Below, piece after piece: positions 21,705-26,230 of a stretch of 26,230 nt of DNA. Below the pieces are notes generated by a model. The model saw only the letters and a list, made by a program, of their open reading frames with translations, was not told the DNA's origin and searched no databases. How positions within the stretch are numbered: the first letter of the stretch is position 1; every line of letters starts with the position of its first letter. The stretch is from Feifania hominis (GTDB lineage Bacteria > Bacillota > Clostridia > Oscillospirales > Feifaniaceae), in NCBI RefSeq assembly GCF_014384765.1, contig NZ_JACRSP010000007.1, positions 1-26,230 on the forward strand. The letters are read 5' to 3'. Both the position numbers and the translations under genes were made by a program.

Positions 21705-21945
21705 CCTGCCTGTCTCTCCTTTCTTCAGGTTCAAATTCCGGGCAGTATGTAATGCGGTAGCTTTTCATCGGCGGAAGCCGGTTGCCGCGTCCATCCGTGT
21801 TTCCCGCCTTGTATGTCGGTGTCGCCCGCCATCCTGCGACCGGCGTAAAGTCCCGCGACCATGAGCAGCCGCCCAGTGCCTTTTTGCAGTCCCAACACGG
21901 TTGATCGCTGGTCATATCTGATGTGCTTCTCCCATCAAACGGCAT
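21655..21945 (-). CDS. Small hypothetical early protein with Cys motif
   Basis: 96 residues, MPFDGRSTSDMTSDQPCWDC, then KKALGGCSWSRDFTPVAGW and SYRITYCPEFEPEERRD. Cysteines at CWDC, GGC and YCP could bind zinc. Similar 'CxxCxKAxGxCxWS' starts occur in Firmicutes phages (from memory). The ATG at 21945 follows GGAAG. It overlaps both neighbours. Function unknown. Confidence 0.65.
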   Translation of the reverse strand: MPFDGRSTSDMTSDQPCWDCKKALGGCSWSRDFTPVAGWRATPTYKAGNTDGRGNRLPPMKSYRITYCPEFEPEERRDRQDEQTERCSHWEDAEED

Positions 21946-22216
21946 TTTGTTTCTTCCTTTTCCGATACTCCCGCTGATACTGTGCAATCTTCTCTTTATT
22001 GGCCTCGTAGTACTCCCGTTTATGCTGTGCAATCTTCTCTTTATTGGCCTCGTAATACTTCCGGTTTTTCTGTGCTATCTTCCTCTGTTTGGTCGAGGCC
22101 GGAAACAATATCTCCCGCTCGATCTCCCTGCTCTGCCGGTAGTCCGCCATCTCCATTGTATCGTTGATGCAGCCCGGGTACGGGCAGTTAAAGCAATCTC
22201 TGTTACATATCGCCAT
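21935..22216 (-). CDS. Protein with 15-residue tandem repeats and N-terminal Cys cluster
   Basis: 93 residues. The start MAICNRDCFNCPYPGCINDT has four cysteines suited to a zinc or iron-sulfur site. The second half contains three units of REYYEANKEKIAQ type encoded by 45-base repeats (starting at 21980, 22025 and 22070 on the plus numbering), ending YRKRKKQNA. The result is a very basic helical tail likely to bind nucleic acid. The gene overlaps the end of its upstream neighbour. Function unknown. Confidence 0.65.
   Translation of the reverse strand: MAICNRDCFNCPYPGCINDTMEMADYRQSREIEREILFPASTKQRKIAQKNRKYYEANKEKIAQHKREYYEANKEKIAQYQREYRKRKKQNAV
21980..22099 (-). repeat. 45-bp tandem coding repeats
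   Basis: CTGTGCAATCTTCTCTTTAT starts at 21980 and 22025 with 30 identical bases, and a diverged third unit starts at 22070. The period is 45 bases (15 codons). Confidence 0.85.
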
Positions 22217-22430
22217 CCCGCATCACCCATCTTTCAACAGGCTCGGTCTGCTCGGTCATCGCCTCAATCTCCGCGAGCATCTCGTCGATCTCGCGCAGCT
22301 GCTTGTCCGTCAGCCACATCATGACGATGATGCCAACGATACACACCGCCGAGATGATGCCGCAGACAACGGAGATCATTCTGCGACGCCGCTGCGCCCG
22401 CTCACTCGGACGCTTGCCTTTGTAAGTCAC
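22203..22430 (-). CDS. Small membrane protein with coiled-coil tail
   Basis: 75 residues, starting with a GTG read as MTYKGKRPSERAQRRRRMIS after AAGGAGG. A basic head is followed by a hydrophobic segment (about 18-41) and an acidic amphipathic helix with EIDEMLAEIEAMTEQ. It should be a single-span inner-membrane protein. Its first 11 residues are identical to those of a remnant at 22932, on the other side of a plus-strand cassette, suggesting that the cassette arrived at the beginning of this gene and duplicated it. Confidence 0.65.
   Translation of the reverse strand: MTYKGKRPSERAQRRRRMISVVCGIISAVCIVGIIVMMWLTDKQLREIDEMLAEIEAMTEQTEPVERWVMRDGDM
22399..22430 (-). repeat. Gene-start repeat, left copy
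   Basis: Encodes MTYKGKRPSER. It matches 22901-22932 over about 32 bases with several differences (for example CGTCCGAGT against AGGCCATCT). With the right copy it brackets the plus-strand gene at 22549. Confidence 0.7.
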
Positions 22431-22516
22431 CTGTACTCCTCCTTTTTCATTCAGACATCGCTTTCAGTCAATAAAATAGTTTTTGGCTTGTCTGGAATAA
22501 TGGCGCATGATATGCT

Positions 22517-22525
22517 TGCTATAAT
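22517..22525 (+). promoter_or_regulatory. Extended -10 promoter of the plus-strand cassette
   Basis: TGCTATAAT is a perfect extended -10 element 24 bases before the GTG start. The -35 position (ATAATG) is poor, as is usual for this promoter class. Confidence 0.6.
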
Positions 22526-22548
22526 CATTTGTAAAGGGTGTGGTTGCT

Positions 22549-22887
22549 GTGACAAAAGAGCAAATCGAGTTGCTGACAAAGTACAAAAACGGCAAAGACT
22601 TTTCCGAATGGTGTACCCCGAGCGGCTCTGTCATGCGCTATCTCTTAGAAGCCGGCCTGATAGAAAGCGATTGTACCGTCTCTCCAAACTTTTTTCGAGC
22701 CAGTCAAAAAGGGCTGTCAGAGCTGTCACGGTTGGAGGAAGTGACGAACGAGAATTCCCGCAAGAAACGCGAGAAGAAACTCGACCGTATATTTCAGATA
22801 TTTCTTCTGATACTTGGTTTCATTCTCGGCGTCGCAGCAGAGCATTTCGGCACCATTGTTGAGTCTTTTCTCTCGCTGTTTCGCTAA
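22549..22887 (+). CDS. wHTH-like protein with C-terminal membrane anchor (moron)
   Basis: 112 residues from a GTG at 22549-22551; AAAGGGTG lies upstream. Residues 1-60 (VTKEQIELLTKYKNGKDFSE, then GSVMRYLLEAGLIESD and SQKGLSELS) look like a compact winged-helix. Residues about 68-80 are basic, and 82-100 (IFQIFLLILGFILGVAAEHF) form a transmembrane segment. The gene opposes the early operon and has its own promoter. It lies between two copies of a neighbouring gene's start. It may act at the membrane, for example in superinfection exclusion, but this is inference. Confidence 0.65.
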   Translation: MTKEQIELLTKYKNGKDFSEWCTPSGSVMRYLLEAGLIESDCTVSPNFFRASQKGLSELSRLEEVTNENSRKKREKKLDRIFQIFLLILGFILGVAAEHFGTIVESFLSLFR

Positions 22888-22932
22888 ATTACCCGCGTCC
22901 CGCTCAGATGGCCTCTTGCCTTTGTAGGTCAT
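22726..22932 (-). pseudogene. Remnant of a duplicated gene start running antisense to the cassette
   Basis: The frame begins MTYKGKRPSER, identical to the gene at 22203, and its ATG sits in an ATGA overlap with the preceding gene, so ribosomes should enter it. After residue 11 the sequence is simply the reverse strand of the cassette gene, ending after 68 codons with a hydrophobic tail. I regard it as the stump of the interrupted gene, though a short peptide may be made. Confidence 0.45.
22901..22932 (-). repeat. Gene-start repeat, right copy
   Basis: Partner of 22399-22430; the shared core on the plus strand is CTTGCCTTTGTA followed by GTCA. Together they mark the edges of a 0.5-kb insertion. 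Confidence 0.7.
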
Positions 22933-23147
22933 TGAAATCTGCCTCCTACCATCTTTTCTGAAATCATCCGTGCAATATCAATCGCCAAATATCTTTTTTC
23001 TTTTCCGTCCTTAATGTACGGGACATCTCTCAGGTAATCGACAGCTTTTTCGTATCCGCAGCCCAGATATCTGCAAACCGCCGATAGATTTGGGAAATTT
23101 CCAATTTCACTTTTGATGTCCTGAGTAATCTGTCTGCGGTCAGCCAT
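22929..23147 (-). CDS. Small HTH/excisionase-like DNA-binding protein
   Basis: 72 residues, MADRRQITQDIKSEIGNFPN, then LSAVCRYLGCGYEKAVDYLR and KRYLAIDIARMISEKM. The helix-turn-helix followed by a 'GKEKRYLAIDIA' wing resembles small MerR/Xis-type proteins. It is the second gene of the early operon, right after the Cro-like gene, where excisionases or early regulators are often found. The ATG follows GGAGGTGG. Which of the two roles applies cannot be decided from sequence. Confidence 0.7.
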   Translation of the reverse strand: MADRRQITQDIKSEIGNFPNLSAVCRYLGCGYEKAVDYLRDVPYIKDGKEKRYLAIDIARMISEKMVGGRFQ

Positions 23148-23163
23148 TGTCGCCACCTCCCTC

Positions 23164-23355
23164 TTATGCGCATTTGTCCTCGTAAAACTGTTGCCACTCA
23201 AAGCCTAATACGTTAGCAATTCGTTTGGCCACTTCAACACTTGGTCTGCGTGTCCCAATTTCAATTGAGGCATAAAAGCTCTGAGAAATGCCACTCGCCT
23301 TTGCCACATCTTGCTGAGATCTGTTGCCTCGTAATTCAACCAGCCACTTTCTCAT
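23164..23355 (-). CDS. Cro-like XRE regulator
   Basis: 63 residues that are almost entirely one XRE helix-turn-helix: MRKWLVELRGNRSQQDVAKA, then SGISQSFYASIEIGTRRPSV and EVAKRIANVLGFEWQQFYED. It is the first gene of the leftward early operon, transcribed divergently from the repressor. It should compete with the repressor at the intergenic operators and favour the lytic state. The ATG has GGAGGTG six bases upstream. Confidence 0.85.
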   Translation of the reverse strand: MRKWLVELRGNRSQQDVAKASGISQSFYASIEIGTRRPSVEVAKRIANVLGFEWQQFYEDKCA

Positions 23356-23369
23356 TTTTTCACCTCCTA

Positions 23370-23426
23370 ACTCTATATGCGTTTATCATATCATCACTAA
23401 GTGCGTTTGTCAACTCATTTAGCGAT
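23370..23426. promoter_or_regulatory. Operator-like repeats in the switch region
   Basis: ACTCTATATGCGTTT (23370-23384), ACTAAGTGCGTTT (23396-23408) and the weaker ACTCATTTAGCGATAA (about 23413-23428) share an ACT-n-TGCGTTT pattern and overlap the leftward promoter. They are candidate repressor/Cro binding sites. Confidence 0.5.
23385..23413 (-). promoter_or_regulatory. Leftward early (lytic) promoter
   Basis: TTGACA (23413-23408) and TATGAT (23390-23385) with a 17-base spacer on the minus strand, close to consensus. It drives the Cro-like gene and the early operon. Confidence 0.9.
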
Positions 23427-23442
23427 AATTATTTAACTTTTC

Positions 23443-23471
23443 TTGATTTCTATTACATTATGTGATTATAT
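23443..23471 (+). promoter_or_regulatory. Repressor promoter
   Basis: TTGATT (23443-23448) and TTATAT (23466-23471), 17 bases apart, 25 bases before the repressor ATG. Confidence 0.65.
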
Positions 23472-23495
23472 AAAATCAAAAGGAGGAGTTTAAAA

Positions 23496-23861
23496 ATGTT
23501 TTCAATTCGGCTTAAAGAATTAAGAGAAAATGCAAATATGTCTCAGCAGGCATTTGCTGATAATTTTGGTGTAGCACAATCAACTGTAGGAAGTTGGGAA
23601 GCTGGCAAACGTGAGCCAAACTATCAAACAACAATGCGTCTTGCCGATTTCTTTCATGTCTCCGTCGACTATCTAATGGGACGAGAGGTCCAGAAAGACG
23701 AAAAAAAAGCCCCTGAACCAAAAACGGTTCAGAGGCGAATTATGTGCTATGGCGGTGGAGTATCGGAAGAAACGGTAATTTCCGAAGAAGAGTATGAAAC
23801 CCTCCAAGCTGTGTTAAAAACACTGCGCGAGCAACAGAAGAAGCGGGATGCTTCAAAATGA
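23496..23861 (+). CDS. XRE-family phage repressor (ImmR-like)
   Basis: 121 residues. The N-terminal HTH (MFSIRLKELRENANMSQQAF, then NFGVAQSTVGSWEAGKREPN and FFHVSVDYLMGRE) is a typical XRE domain. A linker and a helical C-terminus with EEYETLQAVLKTLREQQKKR follow. It lacks the LexA-type peptidase domain of lambda CI. Induction therefore probably relies on the adjacent ImmA-like protease, as in ICEBs1. AGGAGG precedes the ATG. An intrinsic terminator for the opposite strand is embedded in its coding sequence at 23701-23735. Confidence 0.9.
   Translation: MFSIRLKELRENANMSQQAFADNFGVAQSTVGSWEAGKREPNYQTTMRLADFFHVSVDYLMGREVQKDEKKAPEPKTVQRRIMCYGGGVSEETVISEEEYETLQAVLKTLREQQKKRDASK
23701..23735 (-). 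terminator. Antisense intrinsic terminator inside the repressor gene
   Basis: On the minus strand, a 10-bp stem (23735-23726 with 23719-23710, one G-T pair) with loop GTTTTT is followed by eight T. It would stop transcripts running from the integrase side towards the switch region. Confidence 0.75.
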
Positions 23862-23892
23862 GGAAAATAATACCTGAAAACAATCTCGCATA

Positions 23893-23931
23893 TTGACTTG
23901 TAATGTCGAATCTTGTTAGATATTGTAATAT
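23893..23931 (+). promoter_or_regulatory. Promoter and palindrome before the ImmA-like gene
   Basis: TTGACT (23893-23898) and TTAGAT (23916-23921) with a 17-base spacer. The palindrome ATATTGTAATAT (23920-23931) overlaps the -10 edge and could be an operator. The protease and integrase may thus be made apart from the repressor. Confidence 0.55.
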
Positions 23932-23960
23932 TATCCACTATTACAGAAAGGGATGATATT

Positions 23961-24830
23961 ATGATCTGCATTATCCGTCTGGCAAATCAATTCATTCTGC
24001 GTGAGAACATCACCAATCTGTTTTTCACACCGAAATCGTTGCGAGAACTGACAGATCGGCTTGGGTACAGCCTGCTCTCCTATACAGAGGGGCAGGAGAT
24101 CATCGAGCATCAAAGCCTGCAATCCTACACAGAGAAAAAGGCTTTCACTGTCTTCGTCGGCGACGCGCGTATCATCCTGTATCAGGACAATCTTTCATTC
24201 AGTGAAAAGGTATTTGTAATCCTACATGAAATCGGCCACATCGAACTCGAGCATACTTATTTTGGAATACTGGGGAAGTCGGAAGACAGTGCACAATCTG
24301 ACGCACAGGAGCAGGAAGCCGATGCCTTTGCCTATCAGGTGATGGCCCCGTTGAGTTTTCTGCGTCGGCGTGGCGTCTCCGACACCGAGCAGATCAAAGA
24401 ACTCACAATGCTTTCCGGTGATCGAGCTGCACACGTGCTTGCTCTTCTCCATGACTCTACTATCCGCGACTCCAACGATGCTCTTGTGGCCCGGCGAATC
24501 TCTCGCGCAATGCCTCGGGTCAAAAAGAGATGTTCGGCGGCCATCATCTTTGCAGTAATCCTTGCGCTTCCTGCACTGTATGGCATTATTTCATTTGTCG
24601 GGACATTTGCAGGCGCAGACGAAGCACTTCCCACACAGATCAATTCGCCCGACCTGCCTGATTCTGTGCAATCTGTGAGCGTAACAGAGACATACTATGT
24701 CACCGCACAGGGCGAAAAGTATCATCGTGCCGGATGCCGCTATCTCAAAAACAGCACACCAATTCCTGTGACGGGCGATGAACTGCAATATTACGCTCCG
24801 TGTAAAATTTGTTTTCCGAATGGAGGTTAA
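23961..24830 (+). CDS. Membrane-tethered ImmA/IrrE-family metalloprotease
   Basis: 289 residues from an ATG at 23961 after AAGGGATG. The protease domain has HEIGH (His89, Glu90, His93) and EQEADAFAYQVMAP with the third ligand Glu near 116-119, the ImmA/IrrE signature. A basic stretch (RVKKR) leads into a transmembrane segment at about 192-215. The C-terminal 70 residues carry YYVTAQGEKYHRAGCRYLKN and YAPCKICFPNGG; the His/Cys set (H255, C259, C281, C284) resembles the small domain found at the ends of secreted nucleases. The protease should face the cytoplasm and cleave the repressor, while the tail faces outside. Classical ImmA proteins are soluble and shorter. Confidence 0.85.
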   Translation: MICIIRLANQFILRENITNLFFTPKSLRELTDRLGYSLLSYTEGQEIIEHQSLQSYTEKKAFTVFVGDARIILYQDNLSFSEKVFVILHEIGHIELEHTYFGILGKSEDSAQSDAQEQEADAFAYQVMAPLSFLRRRGVSDTEQIKELTMLSGDRAAHVLALLHDSTIRDSNDALVARRISRAMPRVKKRCSAAIIFAVILALPALYGIISFVGTFAGADEALPTQINSPDLPDSVQSVSVTETYYVTAQGEKYHRAGCRYLKNSTPIPVTGDELQYYAPCKICFPNGG

Positions 24831-24833
24831 GCT

Positions 24834-25961
24834 ATGCCCAGGCCAAAATCTACGCAGCCACCAGCCCTTGGCAAAGACGGTCTTTATCGGGACACATTTT
24901 ATTATAAAGGGAAACAGTACAGCATCAAAGCAAAAACGCTGCCCGATCTCTATGCAAAAATACAGATAAAAAAGCAGCAGCTTGAAAACGGTGAGATCGT
25001 TGTCAATAAAAATACTACCGTAAAGCGTTGGCTCGAGGAGTGGCTCGAGACTTATCGAAAAGGGCATGGCGGAGATAAGAACTATCGTAATTACGTTAGT
25101 ATCGTCAACCATGATATTGTCCCGTATATCGGTGTTATGAGGCTGTGTGATTTAACACAGTACGATCTTCAGCGCACAATAAACCAACAACAAGGACGAA
25201 GCAAAAGCCATGCATCACATGTCCTCAATACCATAAGACAGGCTTTCCGCCGCGCCGCCATCAACGGTTATCTTGATCTGATCGTAATTGAAAATCTGGA
25301 ACTTCCAAAGACCAAAAAGGGATCTCACCGCGAAATTACAGAGGAAGAACGCCGCCTCACCCTCGAAACAGCAAAAATTCATCCCGGTGGGTTATGGGTG
25401 AAAACGATTCTGTACTTGGGGCTGCGCCCGCAGGAGACCGTTCCGCTTACACCGGATGACTTTGATTTCAAAAATGGGATTTTGCATATCAATAAAGCTC
25501 TGAAATCGGGTGCCAATAAGATCGGCGTACCCAAAACCACCGCCGGCATCCGTGAAATCCCCATACCTGATATCATCTATGACGAACTAAAGGCCGCCTG
25601 TGAAGCCTGTAAAACGCCTACACTCTTCACGCAGCAGACTAACGACCGTAGACATACAGAGGCGTCTTTGTACTGCCTGTGGAACTCTTTTAAGCGCCAG
25701 ATGGATATTCTCGCGGGGGCCAAAGTCTATCGGAACCAGATTATAGAATCCAAAATTGCTGAAGATCTAACTCCCTATTGTTACCGGCACACCTATTGCA
25801 CCGATCTACAGGACGCGGGTGTTCCCATCAACGTTGCGAAATATTTCATGGGACACGATGACATCAAGGTAACAGCGTCCATTTATACGCATCACAGCAA
25901 AAAAGCGTCCGAAGACGCTCGTGTGCTTATCAATCGACATCAATCCTCAAAGACAAAATAA
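24834..25961 (+). CDS. int: Tyrosine integrase
   Basis: 375 residues. An N-terminal arm-binding AP2-like part (GLYRDTFYYKGKQYSIKAKT), a SAM-like core-binding domain (TVKRWLEEWLETYRKG) and the catalytic domain are in order. Catalytic residues are Arg in LYLGLRPQET, the YCYRHTYCTDLQDAG motif (Arg and His, with Tyr where the first His of HxxR usually is), His in MGHDD and the nucleophile Tyr in SIYTHHS. It catalyses integration at a tRNA gene; the att core lies 150 bases downstream. GGAGG precedes the ATG, three bases after the protease stop. Confidence 0.95.
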   Translation: MPRPKSTQPPALGKDGLYRDTFYYKGKQYSIKAKTLPDLYAKIQIKKQQLENGEIVVNKNTTVKRWLEEWLETYRKGHGGDKNYRNYVSIVNHDIVPYIGVMRLCDLTQYDLQRTINQQQGRSKSHASHVLNTIRQAFRRAAINGYLDLIVIENLELPKTKKGSHREITEEERRLTLETAKIHPGGLWVKTILYLGLRPQETVPLTPDDFDFKNGILHINKALKSGANKIGVPKTTAGIREIPIPDIIYDELKAACEACKTPTLFTQQTNDRRHTEASLYCLWNSFKRQMDILAGAKVYRNQIIESKIAEDLTPYCYRHTYCTDLQDAGVPINVAKYFMGHDDIKVTASIYTHHSKKASEDARVLINRHQSSKTK

Positions 25962-26060
25962 AAAGCGAGCTTGCTTGCATTAATACTTACATTAATAACC
26001 CTGAATAATGCCGAATAATACCTAAGTATGCGAACCAGTAAGAAATGCAGTAAGAAAACA

Positions 26061-26108
26061 AAAAAAAGCCCGGAAGCCTTGAATAATCAAGTGTTTCCGG
26101 GCCTTTTT
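26061..26108. terminator. Terminator behind the integrase
   Basis: GCCCGGAA pairs with TTCCGGGC, with an inner TTGA/TCAA stem, flanked by an A run on the left and CTTTTTAT on the right. It works for the integrase operon and is symmetrical enough to act in both directions. Confidence 0.85.
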
Positions 26109-26111
26109 ATA

Positions 26112-26160
26112 TGGTTGCGAGAGAAGGATTCGAACCCTCACAAGCAGAGTCAGAGTCTAC
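26112..26160 (-). other. att core: 3' half of a tRNA-Gln(CUG)-like gene
   Basis: On the minus strand, GTAGA-CTCTGAC-TCTGC forms an anticodon arm with anticodon CTG (26153-26151). It is followed by a T arm GAGGG-TTCGAAT-CCTTC, the acceptor strand TCTCGCA, A and an encoded CCA ending at 26112. A matching 5' acceptor strand (TGCGAGA) and a proper D arm are absent upstream, so this is only the 3' part of a tRNA, as carried in a phage attachment site. Confidence 0.75.
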
Positions 26161-26230
26161 CCTCCGCTTCACAAAAACCCTTGTTTTTCTAAGGAAGAAA
26201 GCACTTTAAAAATCGCACTGACATTAATAC

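Larger units (their letters stand above)
25962..26230. other. Attachment (attP) region
   Basis: Non-coding, AT-rich. It holds arm-like repeats CATTAATAC (25978-25986), ACATTAATA (25989-25997) and ACATTAATAC (26221-26230), the related AATAATAC near 26013, a terminator and the tRNA-like core. Repeats on both sides of the core are expected of attP. Confidence 0.6.

Noticed and set aside
24834..25961. Inactive integrase because the first His of the HxxR motif is Tyr
   Set aside because: The Arg, His-Arg pair, GH and Tyr are intact, and from memory this substitution is seen in related Firmicutes integrases.
26112..26185. Complete tRNA gene
   Set aside because: The anticodon arm, T arm and acceptor 3' strand are present, but no 5' acceptor strand or D arm can be fitted upstream.

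Overview
The window is most of a temperate bacteriophage genome from a Firmicutes host, most likely a gut-type Clostridia (Oscillospiraceae/Lachnospiraceae-like). The reasons are strong AGGAGG-type ribosome binding sites with ATG/GTG/TTG starts, an ImmR/ImmA-like switch, a sigma-region-4-like late regulator, XkdX, and many small CxxC phage proteins of the sort seen in clostridial prophages. The lineage call rests on remembered family distributions, not on a search.

Layout from right to left, because nearly all lytic genes are on the minus strand. 26230-25962: attachment region holding the 3' half of a tRNA-Gln(CUG)-like gene, short repeats on both sides of it, and a terminator. 25961-23443 (plus strand): lysogeny module with tyrosine integrase, a membrane-tethered ImmA/IrrE metalloprotease and a XRE repressor. 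23413-23164: divergent control region and Cro-like gene. 23147-14210: early operon. It has small zinc-finger proteins, a Rad52/Sak-type annealing protein, an HNH nuclease, SSB, a replication initiator with iterons inside its gene, a PD-(D/E)XK resolvase-like nuclease, an RLIG1-like RNA ligase and a late regulator. 13317-4315: packaging and head genes (TerS, TerL, scaffold, coat, adaptor-like, beta-propeller-like tail protein, small membrane protein, portal). 4311-699: collagen-like fibre, seven-bladed propeller protein, a 114-aa protein and XkdX. 684-1: lysis cassette (coiled-coil membrane protein, holin, amidase cut by the window edge).

Three plus-strand cassettes interrupt the minus-strand operons: 6298-6904 (coiled-coil protein with its own promoter and terminator), 13364-14195 (70-aa acidic protein plus an RHH-tailed protein, with a consensus promoter and a bidirectional terminator), and 22517-22887 (wHTH-like plus membrane segment, bracketed by two copies of a gene start). 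They look like morons or accessory genes.

No tape measure, tail tube or baseplate gene is visible between coat and lysis genes, so the particle is probably short-tailed. The portal gene is unusually far downstream of the terminase. The tRNA fragment has no 5' half, and short repeats lie on both sides of it. This suggests an attP (unintegrated or circular) form rather than a prophage junction.

The most novel-looking items are a three-copy intergenic repeat whose hairpins keep pairing through compensatory changes, the ImmA-like protease with a transmembrane segment and an outward Cys/His domain, and the 13.4-14.1 kb cassette.
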